This document shows positions 21,204 through 30,748 of a stretch of DNA of 64,000 nucleotides, one piece after another. The translations under genes were made by a program, and so were the position numbers. A model generated the notes under the pieces. It was not told the DNA's origin and did no database searches. It was given only the letters and a program-made list of their open reading frames with translations. This DNA comes from Sphingobium sp. Leaf26 (GTDB taxonomy: Bacteria > Pseudomonadota > Alphaproteobacteria > Sphingomonadales > Sphingomonadaceae). Location of the stretch: NCBI RefSeq assembly GCF_001421665.1, contig NZ_LMKV01000012.1, forward strand, positions 578,185 through 642,184, in the 5' to 3' direction. The stretch's first letter is position 1. Each line of letters opens with the position of its first letter.

Positions 21204-22597
21204 GTGCAGGGGGCAAGTGGCTGCTGATCGCGGCTTTGCTGGCGGGGACCGCTGGCCCGCTCGCGGCGAAGCGGGAAAAGGAGGCGGCTCCGCCGTCGCA
21301 AGGCTCTTCGGCAGAGCCGGACAATCCCTATCCGTCGACATACAAACCCTATCCGGGGCGGCCGACGGTGATCCGCAATGCCACTATCTTCGACGGAGAA
21401 GGGGGCCGGATCGACAAGGGCGTGGTGTTCCTGAACGAAGGCCGGATCGTCGCGATCGGCGGGCCGGATACGCCGATCCCGGCGGACATCGCCGTGTTTG
21501 ACGGCACCGGCAAATATGTGACGCCGGGCGTGATCGACATTCACAGCCATCTGGGCGTCTATGCCTCGCCCGGCGTCGATGCGCTGTCGGACGGTAACGA
21601 GATGACGTCGCCGGTGACGCCCCATGTCTGGGCGGAACATAGTATCTGGCCGCAAGATCCCGGCTTTGGCCGCGCGCTGGCCAATGGCGGCGTGACGACG
21701 CTCCAGATCCTGCCCGGATCCGGCAATCTGTTCGGCGGGCGCAGCGTGACGGTGAAGAATGTCCCCGCCCGCACCCAGCAGGGGATGAAGTTTCCCGGCG
21801 CGCCCTATGGGTTGAAGATGGCGTGTGGCGAAAATCCCAAGCGCGTCTATGGCGCCAAGGGGCGCGAGCCATCGACCCGTATGGGCAATATGGCGGTCGA
21901 TCGCCAGACCTGGATCAAGGCGCGGGACTATCAGAAGAAGCGCGCGGCCGGGAAGGACCAGACCCGTGACCTGGGCATGGAGACGCTGGCCGACGTGCTG
22001 GAAGGCAAGATCCTGGTTCACAACCATTGTTATCGCGCGGATGAGATGGCCAATGTGATCGATATGTCGAAGGAGTTCGGCTACAGGATCACCGCCTTCC
22101 ACCATGCGGTCGAAAGCTACAAGATCGCCGATCTGCTGCGCGAGAATGGCATCTGCTCGGCGATGTGGGGCGACTGGTACGGTTTCAAGATGGAAGCCTA
22201 TGACGGGATCAAGGAGAATGTCCCGCTGGTGCAGCAGGCCGGTGCCTGCGCGATCGTGCATAGCGACGATCAGGATGGTATCCAGCGGCTGAACCAGGAA
22301 GCGGCCAAGGCATTGGGCGCGGGACGGCGCATGGGGATCAATATTTCCGACGAGCTTGCCTGGACCTGGCTGGCCATCAATCCAGCGCGGGCCATGGGCA
22401 TCGACCAGCAAACCGGCAGCCTGAAGGTCGGCAAGATGGCGGACGTCGTGCTGTGGAACGGCAACCCCTTCAGCACCTATACGCGGCCGGAAAAGGTGTG
22501 GATCGACGGGGCGCTCATGTATGACAGCGGCAATCCCAAGCTGCGCCCGGTAAGCGATTTCGAACTGGGCCAGATCGGCGCGGGAGACGTGAAATGA
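21200..22597 (+). CDS. Exported amidohydrolase, metal-dependent
   Basis: A 465-residue amidohydrolase-superfamily enzyme with a signal peptide (residues 1-24). The metal-binding HSH of TPGVIDIHSHLG and later ligands HNHC, HHAVES and VHSDDQD are all present, so it should be active. The residues between are of the imidazolonepropionase-like type. It overlaps the POT transporter gene upstream and the second amidohydrolase gene downstream (ATGA). The substrate is unknown; cyclic amides or dipeptides are plausible from context. Confidence 0.85.
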   Translation: MSAGGKWLLIAALLAGTAGPLAAKREKEAAPPSQGSSAEPDNPYPSTYKPYPGRPTVIRNATIFDGEGGRIDKGVVFLNEGRIVAIGGPDTPIPADIAVFDGTGKYVTPGVIDIHSHLGVYASPGVDALSDGNEMTSPVTPHVWAEHSIWPQDPGFGRALANGGVTTLQILPGSGNLFGGRSVTVKNVPARTQQGMKFPGAPYGLKMACGENPKRVYGAKGREPSTRMGNMAVDRQTWIKARDYQKKRAAGKDQTRDLGMETLADVLEGKILVHNHCYRADEMANVIDMSKEFGYRITAFHHAVESYKIADLLRENGICSAMWGDWYGFKMEAYDGIKENVPLVQQAGACAIVHSDDQDGIQRLNQEAAKALGAGRRMGINISDELAWTWLAINPARAMGIDQQTGSLKVGKMADVVLWNGNPFSTYTRPEKVWIDGALMYDSGNPKLRPVSDFELGQIGAGDVK

Positions 22598-23946
22598 TGA
22601 AAACTTTCTCTCTCCTTCCGAAGAAGGCCGGTGTTTCGACAGGCGCGGCCCGAACGATGTTGGGGACATTGTTGTTTGCTATCTCCACCCCTGCATTGGC
22701 GCAGTCCATCGTGATTACTGGTGCGCGGCTGGCGATCGGGGACGGGTCGGAGCCGATCGAGAATGGCACCGTGGTCATCACGGCCGGCAAGGTGGTCGCG
22801 GCCGGGGCGGGCGTGGCTGTGCCGGCTGGCGCCAAGACGGTCGATGCCGGTGGCAAATGGGTGACGCCCGGCATCGTGTCCGGCTTTTCGCGCGTCGGGC
22901 TGGCCGAAGTGCCGGGTGTGCGCGAAACCAATGACATGCGCGCGACCAAGTCGCCCTTTTCGGCGGCGATCGATGTGGCGCCGGCGATCAACCCTTTCGC
23001 CAACCCGATTGCGATCAGCCGGACCGCTGGCGTCACCCGCGCCGTGGTCGCGCCGGTTGCCGCAACCAGCATCTTTGCCGGGCAGGGCGCGGTGGTCGAT
23101 CTGGGTGCGGATGTGACGCCCATCACCAAGGCCCGTGCTTTCCAATATGTGGAAATGGGCGAGGCCGGCGCGGATGAGGCTGGCGGCAGTCGTGCGGCGA
23201 CAGTCCTGACATTCCGCATGATGCTGCGCGAGGCGCAGGAATTTGCGAAAGCGCCGGCCAGCTATGACGGGCGATCGCGCGATGCGCTGCTGAACCGTGT
23301 CGACGCCGAGGCGCTGGTGCCGGTTGTGACGGGCGCCATGCCGCTAATGGTGCATGTCGAGAGTGCGCGCGATATCCTGACCGTGCTGTCGCTACGGCAG
23401 GATTTCCCGGCATTGAAGCTGATCCTGGCAGGCGCGGCCGAAGGCTGGATGGTTGCGCCGCAGATTGCGGCGGCCAAGGTGCCGGTCATCACCGCGGGCC
23501 TCGAAGACTTGCCCTCCAGTTTCGAGAAGCTGGCTGCGACCCAGAGCAATGTGGGGCGCATGGTGAAGGCAGGCGTCAGCGTGTCGATGGGCCTGCTGAC
23601 CGGCGACGATGCGCTGCAATTGCGCGCGGCGACCCAGCAGGCGGGCAATATGGTAGCCCTGACCAAGGTGCCGGGCGCGACGGGGCTTAGCTGGGGGCAG
23701 GCGTTGCGCACCATTACTTCGGCCCCGGCAGAGGCGATGGGGCTGGGCGATCGGTTCGGATCGCTCAAGGCCGGCAAGGCGGGCGATATGGTGATGTGGG
23801 ACGGCGACCCGCTGGAAATGACGTCGGCCCCGGTCGCGGTGTGGATCGACGGGGTCGCGCAGCCGCTGGAAAACCGCCAGACGAAACTGCGCGACCGTTA
23901 TGCCACGCCGACCGAAGGGGCGATGCCCAAGGCGTATGAATGGTGA
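22594..23946 (+). CDS. Exported amidohydrolase-like protein lacking the HxH metal motif
   Basis: A 450-residue homologue of the preceding enzyme with a signal peptide ending near ALA-Q. The strand that carries HxH in active enzymes reads TPGIVSGFSRVG here, so both first-strand histidines are gone. The other canonical His ligands are also missing, while the C-terminal GLGDRFGSLKAGKAGDMV part is normal. It is probably a non-catalytic partner of the first amidohydrolase, or it uses a changed site. Confidence 0.8.
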   Translation: MMKTFSLLPKKAGVSTGAARTMLGTLLFAISTPALAQSIVITGARLAIGDGSEPIENGTVVITAGKVVAAGAGVAVPAGAKTVDAGGKWVTPGIVSGFSRVGLAEVPGVRETNDMRATKSPFSAAIDVAPAINPFANPIAISRTAGVTRAVVAPVAATSIFAGQGAVVDLGADVTPITKARAFQYVEMGEAGADEAGGSRAATVLTFRMMLREAQEFAKAPASYDGRSRDALLNRVDAEALVPVVTGAMPLMVHVESARDILTVLSLRQDFPALKLILAGAAEGWMVAPQIAAAKVPVITAGLEDLPSSFEKLAATQSNVGRMVKAGVSVSMGLLTGDDALQLRAATQQAGNMVALTKVPGATGLSWGQALRTITSAPAEAMGLGDRFGSLKAGKAGDMVMWDGDPLEMTSAPVAVWIDGVAQPLENRQTKLRDRYATPTEGAMPKAYEW

Positions 23947-23984
23947 GGGGCGGGGCTGCCCCTTCAGGCTGGTAGCCGGAGGCA

Positions 23985-24023
23985 AAGCCCCACCCCAACC
24001 CCCTTCCCTGAAGGAGAGGGGCC
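23985..24023. repeat. Short imperfect dyad in the gap before the SulP gene
   Basis: The 258-base gap between the amidohydrolase and SulP genes contains a CCCCTTCC / GGAGAGGGG imperfect inverted repeat of a type scattered in sphingomonad genomes, and an ACCCGG-CCGGGT hairpin near 24090. No riboswitch was recognised. Confidence 0.4.
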
Positions 24024-24204
24024 TTTGTCTGGAAAGCCTGTCTTGATCCGCCCCCGCCTTTTCCGCTAAGGGCGTTTCATTCGCATGGACCCGGTGAAAT
24101 TCCGGGTGGCTATTCCGGCCGCCGATCCGCCGGACAACATCCCACATGATCCAATTGATACTCCGCTCTGATTGCGGCGTCATGTGCCTTGTTGTGGATT
24201 TCCT

Positions 24205-25695
24205 ATGACTGATATTTTGACTCGTTACCGTCGGCAGTGGTTTGTCGATGCTGCGGCCGCGCGGCGCGATGCGCTGGCCGGGATCGTCGTCGCGCTGGCG
24301 CTGATCCCCGAAGCCATCGGCTTTTCCATCATCGCCGGAGTCGATCCGCGTGTCGGCCTCTATGCCTCCGTCGCGATCGCCATGACGATCGCGCTGATCG
24401 GCGGGCGGCCTGGCATGATTTCCGCCGCGACCGCCGCCGTCGCCGTGCTGGTCGGGCCGCTGGTGAAGCAGCATGGCGTCGAGTATCTGTTCGCCGCCAC
24501 CATCCTCATGGGTCTGATCCAGATCCTTGCCGGATTGCTCAGGCTCGACCTGCTGATGCAGTTCGTGTCCCGATCCGTCATCACCGGTTTCGTCAATGCG
24601 CTGGCGATCCTGATCTTCATGGCGCAATGGCCGCAACTGACCGATGTGAGCTGGCAAAGCTATGCCATGGTCGCGGCCGGGCTGGCGATCATCTATCTCT
24701 TCCCGCGGGTGACTAAAGCGGTGCCTTCGCCGTTGGTGGCGATCCTTTCGCTGACCGCCATCAGCCTGTGGCTGGGCCTGCCGGTCCATAGCGTGGGCGA
24801 CATGGGCAAGCTGCCGGAAGGGCTGCCCGGCTTCGCCGTGCCACATGTGCCACTGACGCTGGATATGTTGCGGATCATCCTGCCCTACTCGCTGACGATG
24901 GCGGCGGTCGGGCTGCTGGAATCGATGCTGACGGCGCAGATCGTCGATGACATGACCGATACGGACAGCGACAAGAAGCGCGAGGCGATGGGGCAGGGCG
25001 GGGCGAATATCGTCGCGGCGCTGTTTGGCGGCATGGGCGGTTGCGCGATGATCGGGCAGTCGGTCATCAATGTGACGTCGGGCGGACGGGGGCGTTTTTC
25101 GACCTTCGTGGCGGGGGCGTTCCTGTTGTTCCTGCTCGCCGTGCTGGGGCCATGGGTCGGGCAGATGCCGATGCCGGCGCTGGTCGCGGTGATGCTGATG
25201 GTGTCGATCGGCACGTTCAGTTGGAATTCGATCCTGAACCTGCGTCGGCATCCGCCGACATCGTCCGTGGTGATGCTGGTGACGGTCATCGTCGTGGTCG
25301 TCACGCGCGACCTGTCGATGGGCGTGCTGGCCGGCGTTCTGCTGTCGGGCCTCTTCTTTGCCGGCAAGGTGCAGCGGATGTTCGCGGTCGAACGGATCGA
25401 GGAAGAAGGGCGGGCGGTCTATCGCGTGACCGGCCAGATCTTCTTCGCCTCGGTCGATCGCTTCACCCGCGCCTTCCAGTTGGAAGATGATGCCAGCCCT
25501 GTCCTGATCGATGTGTCGGGCGCGCATTTCTGGGATATTTCGGGGGTTGGTGCGCTCGACAAGATCGTGGCGCGGCTGCGCCGGGATGGGCGGCCGGTCG
25601 AGGTGGTCGGCTATAACCGGGCCAGCGCCGACCTGATCGACCGCTTTGCCCTGCATGACAAGACCGGGGTGGAACTGGGCGCGACGCCGCATTGA
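24205..25695 (+). CDS. SulP family anion transporter with STAS domain
   Basis: A 496-residue transporter with about 11-12 membrane helices (residues 25-400) and a cytoplasmic STAS domain at the end ([13 protein letters not shown], then [20 protein letters not shown]). SulP proteins carry sulfate, bicarbonate or dicarboxylates; the substrate cannot be told. The signature region [21 protein letters not shown] is split here into two readable motifs, GLYASVA and GGRPGM. The ATG at 24205 is chosen over an upstream TTG. Confidence 0.92.
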   Translation: MTDILTRYRRQWFVDAAAARRDALAGIVVALALIPEAIGFSIIAGVDPRVGLYASVAIAMTIALIGGRPGMISAATAAVAVLVGPLVKQHGVEYLFAATILMGLIQILAGLLRLDLLMQFVSRSVITGFVNALAILIFMAQWPQLTDVSWQSYAMVAAGLAIIYLFPRVTKAVPSPLVAILSLTAISLWLGLPVHSVGDMGKLPEGLPGFAVPHVPLTLDMLRIILPYSLTMAAVGLLESMLTAQIVDDMTDTDSDKKREAMGQGGANIVAALFGGMGGCAMIGQSVINVTSGGRGRFSTFVAGAFLLFLLAVLGPWVGQMPMPALVAVMLMVSIGTFSWNSILNLRRHPPTSSVVMLVTVIVVVVTRDLSMGVLAGVLLSGLFFAGKVQRMFAVERIEEEGRAVYRVTGQIFFASVDRFTRAFQLEDDASPVLIDVSGAHFWDISGVGALDKIVARLRRDGRPVEVVGYNRASADLIDRFALHDKTGVELGATPH

Positions 25696-25805
25696 GACAG
25701 CGAGTTGGACAGGTATTCGGGCTTTTCGCGCTCAAGCCGGCGCGCAACATGATGTCCTATTCGCGCATGAAAATATCCTACAGGGCGCGGCGCTGGATCA
25801 GCCGA

Positions 25806-25902
25806 TCCGATTGCATCGGACTGGCAGCTCCAAGTTTTTGGTTTGCCGCGTTTTAGCTGCGCTGGCCTTACGGCTCCGAGTCAGCAGGTGTTTCAACCTG
25901 CT
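25806..25902. repeat. Intergenic structured repeat
   Basis: The gap contains TCCGAT-TGC-ATCGGA (25806-25820) and AGCAGGT-6 bases-ACCTGCT (25883-25902), with a T-rich and low-GC spacer. The layout resembles the repeat at 18427, though the sequence differs. It lies between convergent genes and may act in termination. Confidence 0.5.
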
Positions 25903-25913
25903 TGAAAAACGCT

Positions 25914-26411
25914 TTATTTGTCGGTCGCGCCCCAGATATCGCTGATCTTCACATAGCCACGCTGGCCCTTCGCATCGAAGGCGCACCAGTCGCCCGAACA
26001 GTCGCTGAGGCGGCCGACAACGCCGCGTTCGGCACGGAACAGCGCGCGGGCGCCTTCGCTGGCGGATTCGCGCAAGGGGGCTTCGTCGGCGCGGACGATG
26101 GCGGTCGGCGTGTCGCTGAGCAGGCGGACGTGCATCCAGCCCTGCGCGCCGTCGGCATCCTCCACCTTGCGCCACAGGCCCAGCACCTGCACCACCTTCA
26201 CCGGCAGGTCGCGGCGGCGGTAGATCCAGTTGGAGGGGTAATCGAGGCTCGGCCCGACACGCATGCGCGCCTCGTCATGCGAGAGCGATGCCCAATAGGG
26301 CACCTTCTTCGCGGAGCCGGCGATCGCCATGCCACTCGCCGCGAAGGCCGCAACCATGCCAGCGCCCAGCAGCAGACGCTTCAATCCAGACCCATTTCCG
26401 ATGTTACCCAT
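25914..26411 (-). CDS. Exported SH3-domain protein
   Basis: A 165-residue protein with a signal peptide (RLLLGAGMVAAFAASGMAIAG) and bacterial SH3-like repeats: one near residues 45-100 (RVGPSLDYPSNWIYRRRDLPVKVV) and a second degenerate one ending with GYVKISDIWG. Such proteins bind cell-wall peptides in the periplasm. A longer frame exists, but the signal peptide fixes the start at 26411. It is divergent from the dehydrogenase gene. Confidence 0.85.
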   Translation of the reverse strand: MGNIGNGSGLKRLLLGAGMVAAFAASGMAIAGSAKKVPYWASLSHDEARMRVGPSLDYPSNWIYRRRDLPVKVVQVLGLWRKVEDADGAQGWMHVRLLSDTPTAIVRADEAPLRESASEGARALFRAERGVVGRLSDCSGDWCAFDAKGQRGYVKISDIWGATDK

Positions 26412-26514
26412 GGCTTTCCCATACTCCCTGCCGTGGCGCGGCGACAAGCGCTGATCTTGCCGGCCGCGCCATATCCGCTTGACCGGGCGCGTGGGCAGGA
26501 ATAGCGGCAAGGGC

Positions 26515-27528
26515 ATGGCCCAGAAACCGCGCATGACCAAACCGCGTCCCGCCAAGCCGCGCGTCATCGTCACGCGCCGCCTGCCACCCAATGTGGAGGC
26601 GCGCATGGCCGAACTGTTCGATACCAGCTTCAATGTCGGCGATGTCGCGATGAACCGGGCCGACCTTGCGCGGGCCATGGCCCAGTGCGACGTGCTGGTC
26701 CCCTGCATCAGCGATCCGATCGACGCGAGCCTGATCGAGGGCGCGCCGGAGCGGCTGCAACTGATCGCCAGTTTCGGCAGCGGGGTCGATCATATCGACC
26801 TGACGGCGGCACGAAAGAAAGGCATCATCGTCACCAACACGCCCGGCGTCCTGACCGAGGATACGGCGGACATGACGATGGCGCTGATCCTGTCCGTGCC
26901 GCGTCGACTGGCGGAGGGCGAGAAACTGGTGCGGACCGGCGAATGGCGCGGCTGGAGCCCGTCGGGTATGCTGGGCCACCGGATCGGTGGCAAGAAACTG
27001 GGGATCATCGGCATGGGGCGGATCGGTCGCGCCGTTGCCCGTCGTGCCCGCGCGTTCGGCCTGTCGATCGCCTATCATAACCGCCACCGCCTGCCGTTCG
27101 AGGTGGAGCAGGAACTGGAGGCGGAATGGCATGGCGATCTGGATGCGCTGCTGGGTGCGAGCGATATCGTGTCGATCCATTGTCCGCTCAATGCCGACAG
27201 TCGCGGGATGATCGACGGGCGGCGCGTGGGGTTGATGTCGGCGCATGCTTACCTCATCAACACGTCGCGCGCGGAAATCACCGACGAGCAGGCGTTGATC
27301 GCGGCGCTGGACGAGGGGCGTATCGCCGGGGCCGGCTTTGACGTCTATACCCATGAGCCGGCGGTCGATCCGCGATTGCTGGCGCTGTCCAACGTCGTGC
27401 TGCTGCCGCATATGGGGTCGGCGACGTTCGAGGGGCGCGATGCGACGGGCGCGCGAGTGATCGCCAACATCCGTACCTGGGTGGACGGTCATCGACCGCC
27501 CAATCAGGTGCTTGAGGGTTGGGTCTGA
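26515..27528 (+). CDS. D-2-hydroxyacid dehydrogenase (glyoxylate/hydroxypyruvate reductase-like)
   Basis: An NAD(P)-dependent dehydrogenase of about 337 residues. The Rossmann motif GIIGMGRIGRAVARRA is intact. The catalytic Arg is in NTSRAEI, the Glu in DVYTHEPAVD and the His in LLPHMGSAT. It resembles GyaR-type glyoxylate reductases, which turn glyoxylate into glycolate or act on related 2-oxoacids. ATGs at 26515 and 26533 are both possible starts. Confidence 0.9.
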   Translation: MAQKPRMTKPRPAKPRVIVTRRLPPNVEARMAELFDTSFNVGDVAMNRADLARAMAQCDVLVPCISDPIDASLIEGAPERLQLIASFGSGVDHIDLTAARKKGIIVTNTPGVLTEDTADMTMALILSVPRRLAEGEKLVRTGEWRGWSPSGMLGHRIGGKKLGIIGMGRIGRAVARRARAFGLSIAYHNRHRLPFEVEQELEAEWHGDLDALLGASDIVSIHCPLNADSRGMIDGRRVGLMSAHAYLINTSRAEITDEQALIAALDEGRIAGAGFDVYTHEPAVDPRLLALSNVVLLPHMGSATFEGRDATGARVIANIRTWVDGHRPPNQVLEGWV

Positions 27529-27584
27529 ACGTTTCGACGGAATCGACGTTCGGTTTAATTCCCCTGTTTTTACCTGCCGCACAT

Positions 27585-27674
27585 CGTCACGCTGGACATG
27601 TTTCAGCATCCATTTCCAGCCGCAAGCCGAGGGGCATGGTGCCCGATGGATATTGAAACATGTTCAGGATGACG
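27585..27674. repeat. Long imperfect inverted repeat (sphingomonad-type)
   Basis: Arms of about 29 bases (27585-27613 and 27645-27674) pair with few mismatches around the core CATGTTTCAGCATCCAT / ATGGATATTGAAACATG, giving a long hairpin. It lies between convergent genes, so it may separate their transcripts. Elements built on this core are, to my knowledge, repeated in many sphingomonad genomes. Confidence 0.7.
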
Positions 27675-27701
27675 TCGCTTTCACAGGCAAATCATGTGCG
27701 G

Positions 27702-28151
27702 TTACGCTGTCGCGAGTTGGTCCTTGAGGCCCTGGACCACCCTGTGGCCATGCGCCACTGATTCATGGGCCTGGCGCACGATGACCTGGGTTTCGGCGTC
27801 GATCGCCTCGTCCTTCAGTACGCGCTCGAATTCCTCGCGCAGATAATCTTCGCCCCGGTCGATCGCCTGAATGACGGCCTTGTCGCCGCCGCCCAGCGCC
27901 ACGAAGATGTCCTCCATCCGCCGGTGCACGGTACCGGCCATGGAGCCAAATTCGTTCGGCTTGCCGCCCAGAGCACGGCTGCGCGCCTGCAAAAGGTTGA
28001 CCGAACTGGTACGTTCGGTCGCCAGTTCGCGGAAGAGGCTCTGATATTCGGCCGACGTCGCCTTGTCGGCGCTATGTTCATATCCCTTCACGCTGTCGAT
28101 CAACGTCGTGATCAGGTCATCCAGCTTGCTGACGGCATGGTTGTTCGACAT
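27702..28151 (-). CDS. PA2169-family four-helix-bundle protein (DUF2383)
   Basis: A 149-residue all-helical protein of the DUF2383 / PA2169 group, which resembles ferritin-like bundles. MSNNHAVSKLDDLITTLIDS starts the first helix and the stretch ending VHRRMEDIFVALGGGDKAV is conserved. These proteins are often induced by general stress. A longer frame reaches 28310, but the GGAG-preceded ATG at 28151 fits the family. A weak EcfG-like site (TGAAC, 18 bases, GTT) lies upstream. Confidence 0.88.
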   Translation of the reverse strand: MSNNHAVSKLDDLITTLIDSVKGYEHSADKATSAEYQSLFRELATERTSSVNLLQARSRALGGKPNEFGSMAGTVHRRMEDIFVALGGGDKAVIQAIDRGEDYLREEFERVLKDEAIDAETQVIVRQAHESVAHGHRVVQGLKDQLATA

Positions 28152-28259
28152 CACCTTCTCCTTTTCGATCAGGCCACAACCCACCAGCAGCGCCGATTGT
28201 TCAGTCAAGACTCTGGTAATCGACCTTAATTTCGCATTATCCATCTTTGTGTCGCAGAC

Positions 28260-28284
28260 GGAACAAGGAGAGCGATCGTCGGTT
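28260..28284 (+). promoter_or_regulatory. EcfG-type promoter for the DUF1328 gene
   Basis: GGAAC (28260-28264), 17 bases, GTT (28282-28284), 38 bases before the ATG of the DUF1328 gene. It agrees with the sites in the phyR locus and makes the gene a likely EcfG target. Confidence 0.7.
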
Positions 28285-28321
28285 GAAAGGGGCATTACCA
28301 TCCCATCCAAGGACGTTTTTC

Positions 28322-28507
28322 ATGATTAAGCTCGCGATCATTTCCCTGGTCATCGCCGCAGTGCTGGCCCTGCTCGGCTTCGGCGGCGCGGCGGGCACCT
28401 TTGTCGGTATCGCCAAGATCCTGTTCTTCGTCGCCCTCGCCGTGTTCGTGCTGTTTCTGGTGCTGGGCGTTCTGGCTGGCAAGGGCATCAAGGATGCCAT
28501 AGACTAA
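28322..28507 (+). CDS. Small membrane protein, DUF1328 (YtjA family)
   Basis: A 61-residue protein with two hydrophobic helices (LAIISLVIAAVLALLGFGG and ILFFVALAVFVLFLVLGVLAG) and the AGTFVGIAKILF linker typical of DUF1328. It is an inner-membrane protein of unknown function, commonly stress induced. The ATG at 28322 is supported by an AAGGA ten bases upstream and by the family length. Confidence 0.92.
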   Translation: MIKLAIISLVIAAVLALLGFGGAAGTFVGIAKILFFVALAVFVLFLVLGVLAGKGIKDAID

Positions 28508-28512
28508 ACCGC

Positions 28513-28716
28513 ATGATGCAGATCGGCGCTGGAGTGGACGAGACAGGCAGGTTGCTGCGCGACGAGGCCGGTTTCCTGCTCCAGCGTGATCTGGGCGGCA
28601 GCTATCGTCTTGTCCTGTTGCGCGTGCCTGTGGATCATGTCGAGAAACGGGTGCGGGTGCAGGGCTATTATGCCGGTGAGGGCATAGTCGAGGCGGAGGG
28701 CGTCGCCGCCGCCTGA
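28513..28716 (+). CDS. DUF5818-type small protein
   Basis: A 67-residue protein with the pattern [18 protein letters not shown] followed by VDHVEKRVRVQGYYAGEGIVE, which I recognise as the sphingomonad DUF5818 group, probably a small beta-barrel (OB-like). No signal peptide is seen. It starts 5 bases after the DUF1328 stop, so it is likely in the same EcfG-driven transcript. The function is unknown. Confidence 0.75.
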   Translation: MMQIGAGVDETGRLLRDEAGFLLQRDLGGSYRLVLLRVPVDHVEKRVRVQGYYAGEGIVEAEGVAAA

Positions 28717-28770
28717 TGACCGGATCAGGCCCCTTGCTAAAACAGCACGGACGCGCGAACCATTGCGTCC

Positions 28771-30531
28771 ATGCGCAAGATTCTTTCTCTCCTTATCGCT
28801 GTTTCCGCTCCGGTCCTGGTTCAGGCGCAGACGGCGCCGCATGACCGGTTGACCAAGGTCATCGACGATCATTGGGCCTGGTATCTGTCGACCCATCCGG
28901 TCGAGGCGACGGCGCGGGGCGTGCGCGATCATGATGACCGCATCTACGACATGTCGCTGGACGCGCGCGACGCGCAGGTGAAGGCCGAGCAGGGCTTCGT
29001 CACGCGGCTGGAGGGAGTGCCTGTCGCACAACTGGATGCCGCCGACCGGGTGAACCGCGACGTGCTGCTATGGATGCTGCGCGACGACATCGACGGCGAC
29101 CGGCATCCGGCCGAGCGGTTGATGCTGTTCACCACCTATTATGGCTGGCATCAGGGCTTTTCGGGCATGGCCGATGGCCTGCCTTTCTATAACCGCGCCG
29201 ATTATGACAGCTATTTGAAGCGACTGGCGCTCTATCCCAAGCAGAATGGCGACGCGCTGGCGATCACGCGGCAGGCGATCAAGGGCGGTTATGTCCAGCC
29301 CTGTTCCGTGCTGCAAAATTATGCCGGGACGATCAGCGGTGTCGTGGACGGCAAGCCTGAGGAGACGCGCTTCTACGAGCCGTTCAAGCGGGGCAAGCCG
29401 CGCGATATAAGCGATGCGGACTGGAGGGCGATGCAAGCGCGGGCCGTCACACTGATCCGTGATGTGCTGACGCCGGAATATCGCAAATGGCACGACCTGT
29501 TCGTGGCTGACTATCTGCCCCATTGCCGCAAGAGCGACAGCGCGTCGGCACTGCCGGGCGGTGCGGCCTGGTATGCGGCCCGTGTGAAGGCACATACGAC
29601 GACGGACCTGACGCCCGATCAGATCCACCAGATCGGGCTGGACGAGGTGGCGCGGATCGGCAAGCGGATGGACGAGATTGCGGCCAAGGCGGGCTATCCC
29701 AGTCGCGCTGCCTATATCCAGCATCTGCGCACCGATCCCAGCTATTATGCCAGGACGCCGGAAGAGTTGCTGCGCGTCGCGGCGCGACAGGCCAAGACGA
29801 TCGACGGGCTGTTGCCCCGCTATTTCGGCACGCTGCCGCGCTTGCCCTACGGGTTGAAGGCGATCCCGGCCGCCGAAGCGGAAGGCACGACGACGGCCTA
29901 TTATGGGCCGGGGGCGCCGGAGAGCGGGATTGCCGGCACCTATTGGGTCAATACGTCCAAGCTGGACCAGCGACCTTTTTGGGAAGTTCCGGCGCTGACC
30001 GCGCATGAGGCGGTGCCGGGGCATCACAACCAGATCGCGCTGCAACAGGAATTGCCGCTGCCGCCGTTCCGCAAATATCTGGCCGGGTTCACCGCCTATG
30101 TGGAGGGATGGGCGCTCTATACCGAATATCTGGGCGAAGAGATGGGCCTGTATGATACGCCCGAGAAGATGATGGGGCGGCTGTCCTACGAGATGTGGCG
30201 GGCGTGCCGGCTTGTGGTCGATACCGGCATCCATGCCAAGGGATGGGACAAGGCCAAGGCGGTGGCCTTCATGAAGAGCAACAGCGCCCTGTCCGACGCG
30301 AATATCGATGCCGAGGTCAATCGCTATATTAGCTGGCCGGGGCAGGCGCTGGGCTACAAGCTGGGCGAGATCAGGATCCGGGCGTTGCGGGCGAAGGCGG
30401 AGGCGGCGTTGGGGCCGAAGTTCGACCTGCGGCGCTTCCATGACGCGGTGCTGGCGCAAGGGGCGGTGCCGTTGACGATATTGGAAAGCCAGATCGACCA
30501 GTGGATAGCGGCGGAGAAGGGCAAGGGATAG
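28771..30531 (+). CDS. Exported DUF885 family protein, putative metallocarboxypeptidase-like hydrolase
   Basis: A 586-residue protein with a signal peptide (MRKILSLLIAVSAPVLVQAQ). The catalytic-type motif HEAVPGHH matches the HExxPGHH pattern of DUF885 and distant relatives of M32 carboxypeptidases, and ETEYLGEEMG-like residues (YTEYLGEEMG) downstream complete the expected metal site. The substrate is unknown; peptides are likely. It is a monocistronic gene followed by a 217-base gap before acnB in which I see no gene. Confidence 0.85.
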   Translation: MRKILSLLIAVSAPVLVQAQTAPHDRLTKVIDDHWAWYLSTHPVEATARGVRDHDDRIYDMSLDARDAQVKAEQGFVTRLEGVPVAQLDAADRVNRDVLLWMLRDDIDGDRHPAERLMLFTTYYGWHQGFSGMADGLPFYNRADYDSYLKRLALYPKQNGDALAITRQAIKGGYVQPCSVLQNYAGTISGVVDGKPEETRFYEPFKRGKPRDISDADWRAMQARAVTLIRDVLTPEYRKWHDLFVADYLPHCRKSDSASALPGGAAWYAARVKAHTTTDLTPDQIHQIGLDEVARIGKRMDEIAAKAGYPSRAAYIQHLRTDPSYYARTPEELLRVAARQAKTIDGLLPRYFGTLPRLPYGLKAIPAAEAEGTTTAYYGPGAPESGIAGTYWVNTSKLDQRPFWEVPALTAHEAVPGHHNQIALQQELPLPPFRKYLAGFTAYVEGWALYTEYLGEEMGLYDTPEKMMGRLSYEMWRACRLVVDTGIHAKGWDKAKAVAFMKSNSALSDANIDAEVNRYISWPGQALGYKLGEIRIRALRAKAEAALGPKFDLRRFHDAVLAQGAVPLTILESQIDQWIAAEKGKG

Positions 30532-30748
30532 TCGTCCTACCCAAGTCCATTCTTTACTCAGAGTAATGAAAAGCCGCAGTTTTCGGCGGATTTGTGCGGC
30601 TGGCAGCAACATTTTGCTGCGCTGCGGCGACTTGCCATTTTGCGTCTCTTGGCGTACCGGGGCGGCGTCAGCTCCCGGACCGGGCATATAAGTCGGCAAG
30701 TGGCGCTGCGCGTCGACTCCGTGCACTTTATATGACGTTGGGAACGAG

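Noticed and set aside
19878..21341. A 487-residue minus-strand open frame across the POT transporter
   Set aside because: Antisense shadow; the plus strand has a clear transporter with ExxER and PTR motifs.
23947..24204. A riboswitch upstream of the SulP transporter
   Set aside because: Only short dyads are present; no known riboswitch core could be matched.
23392..25692. A 766-residue minus-strand open frame across the amidohydrolase and SulP genes
   Set aside because: It crosses two real genes and a gap, and is extremely rich in His, Arg and Gln, as antisense frames in this GC range are.
25806..27674. A CRISPR array from the repeated dyads
   Set aside because: The repeats are inverted and differ in sequence, with no regular spacers and no cas genes.
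28170..28205. TGAAC-N18-GTT on the minus strand as an EcfG promoter of the DUF2383 gene
   Set aside because: One mismatch in the -35 and a spacer one base too long; too weak to list as a feature.
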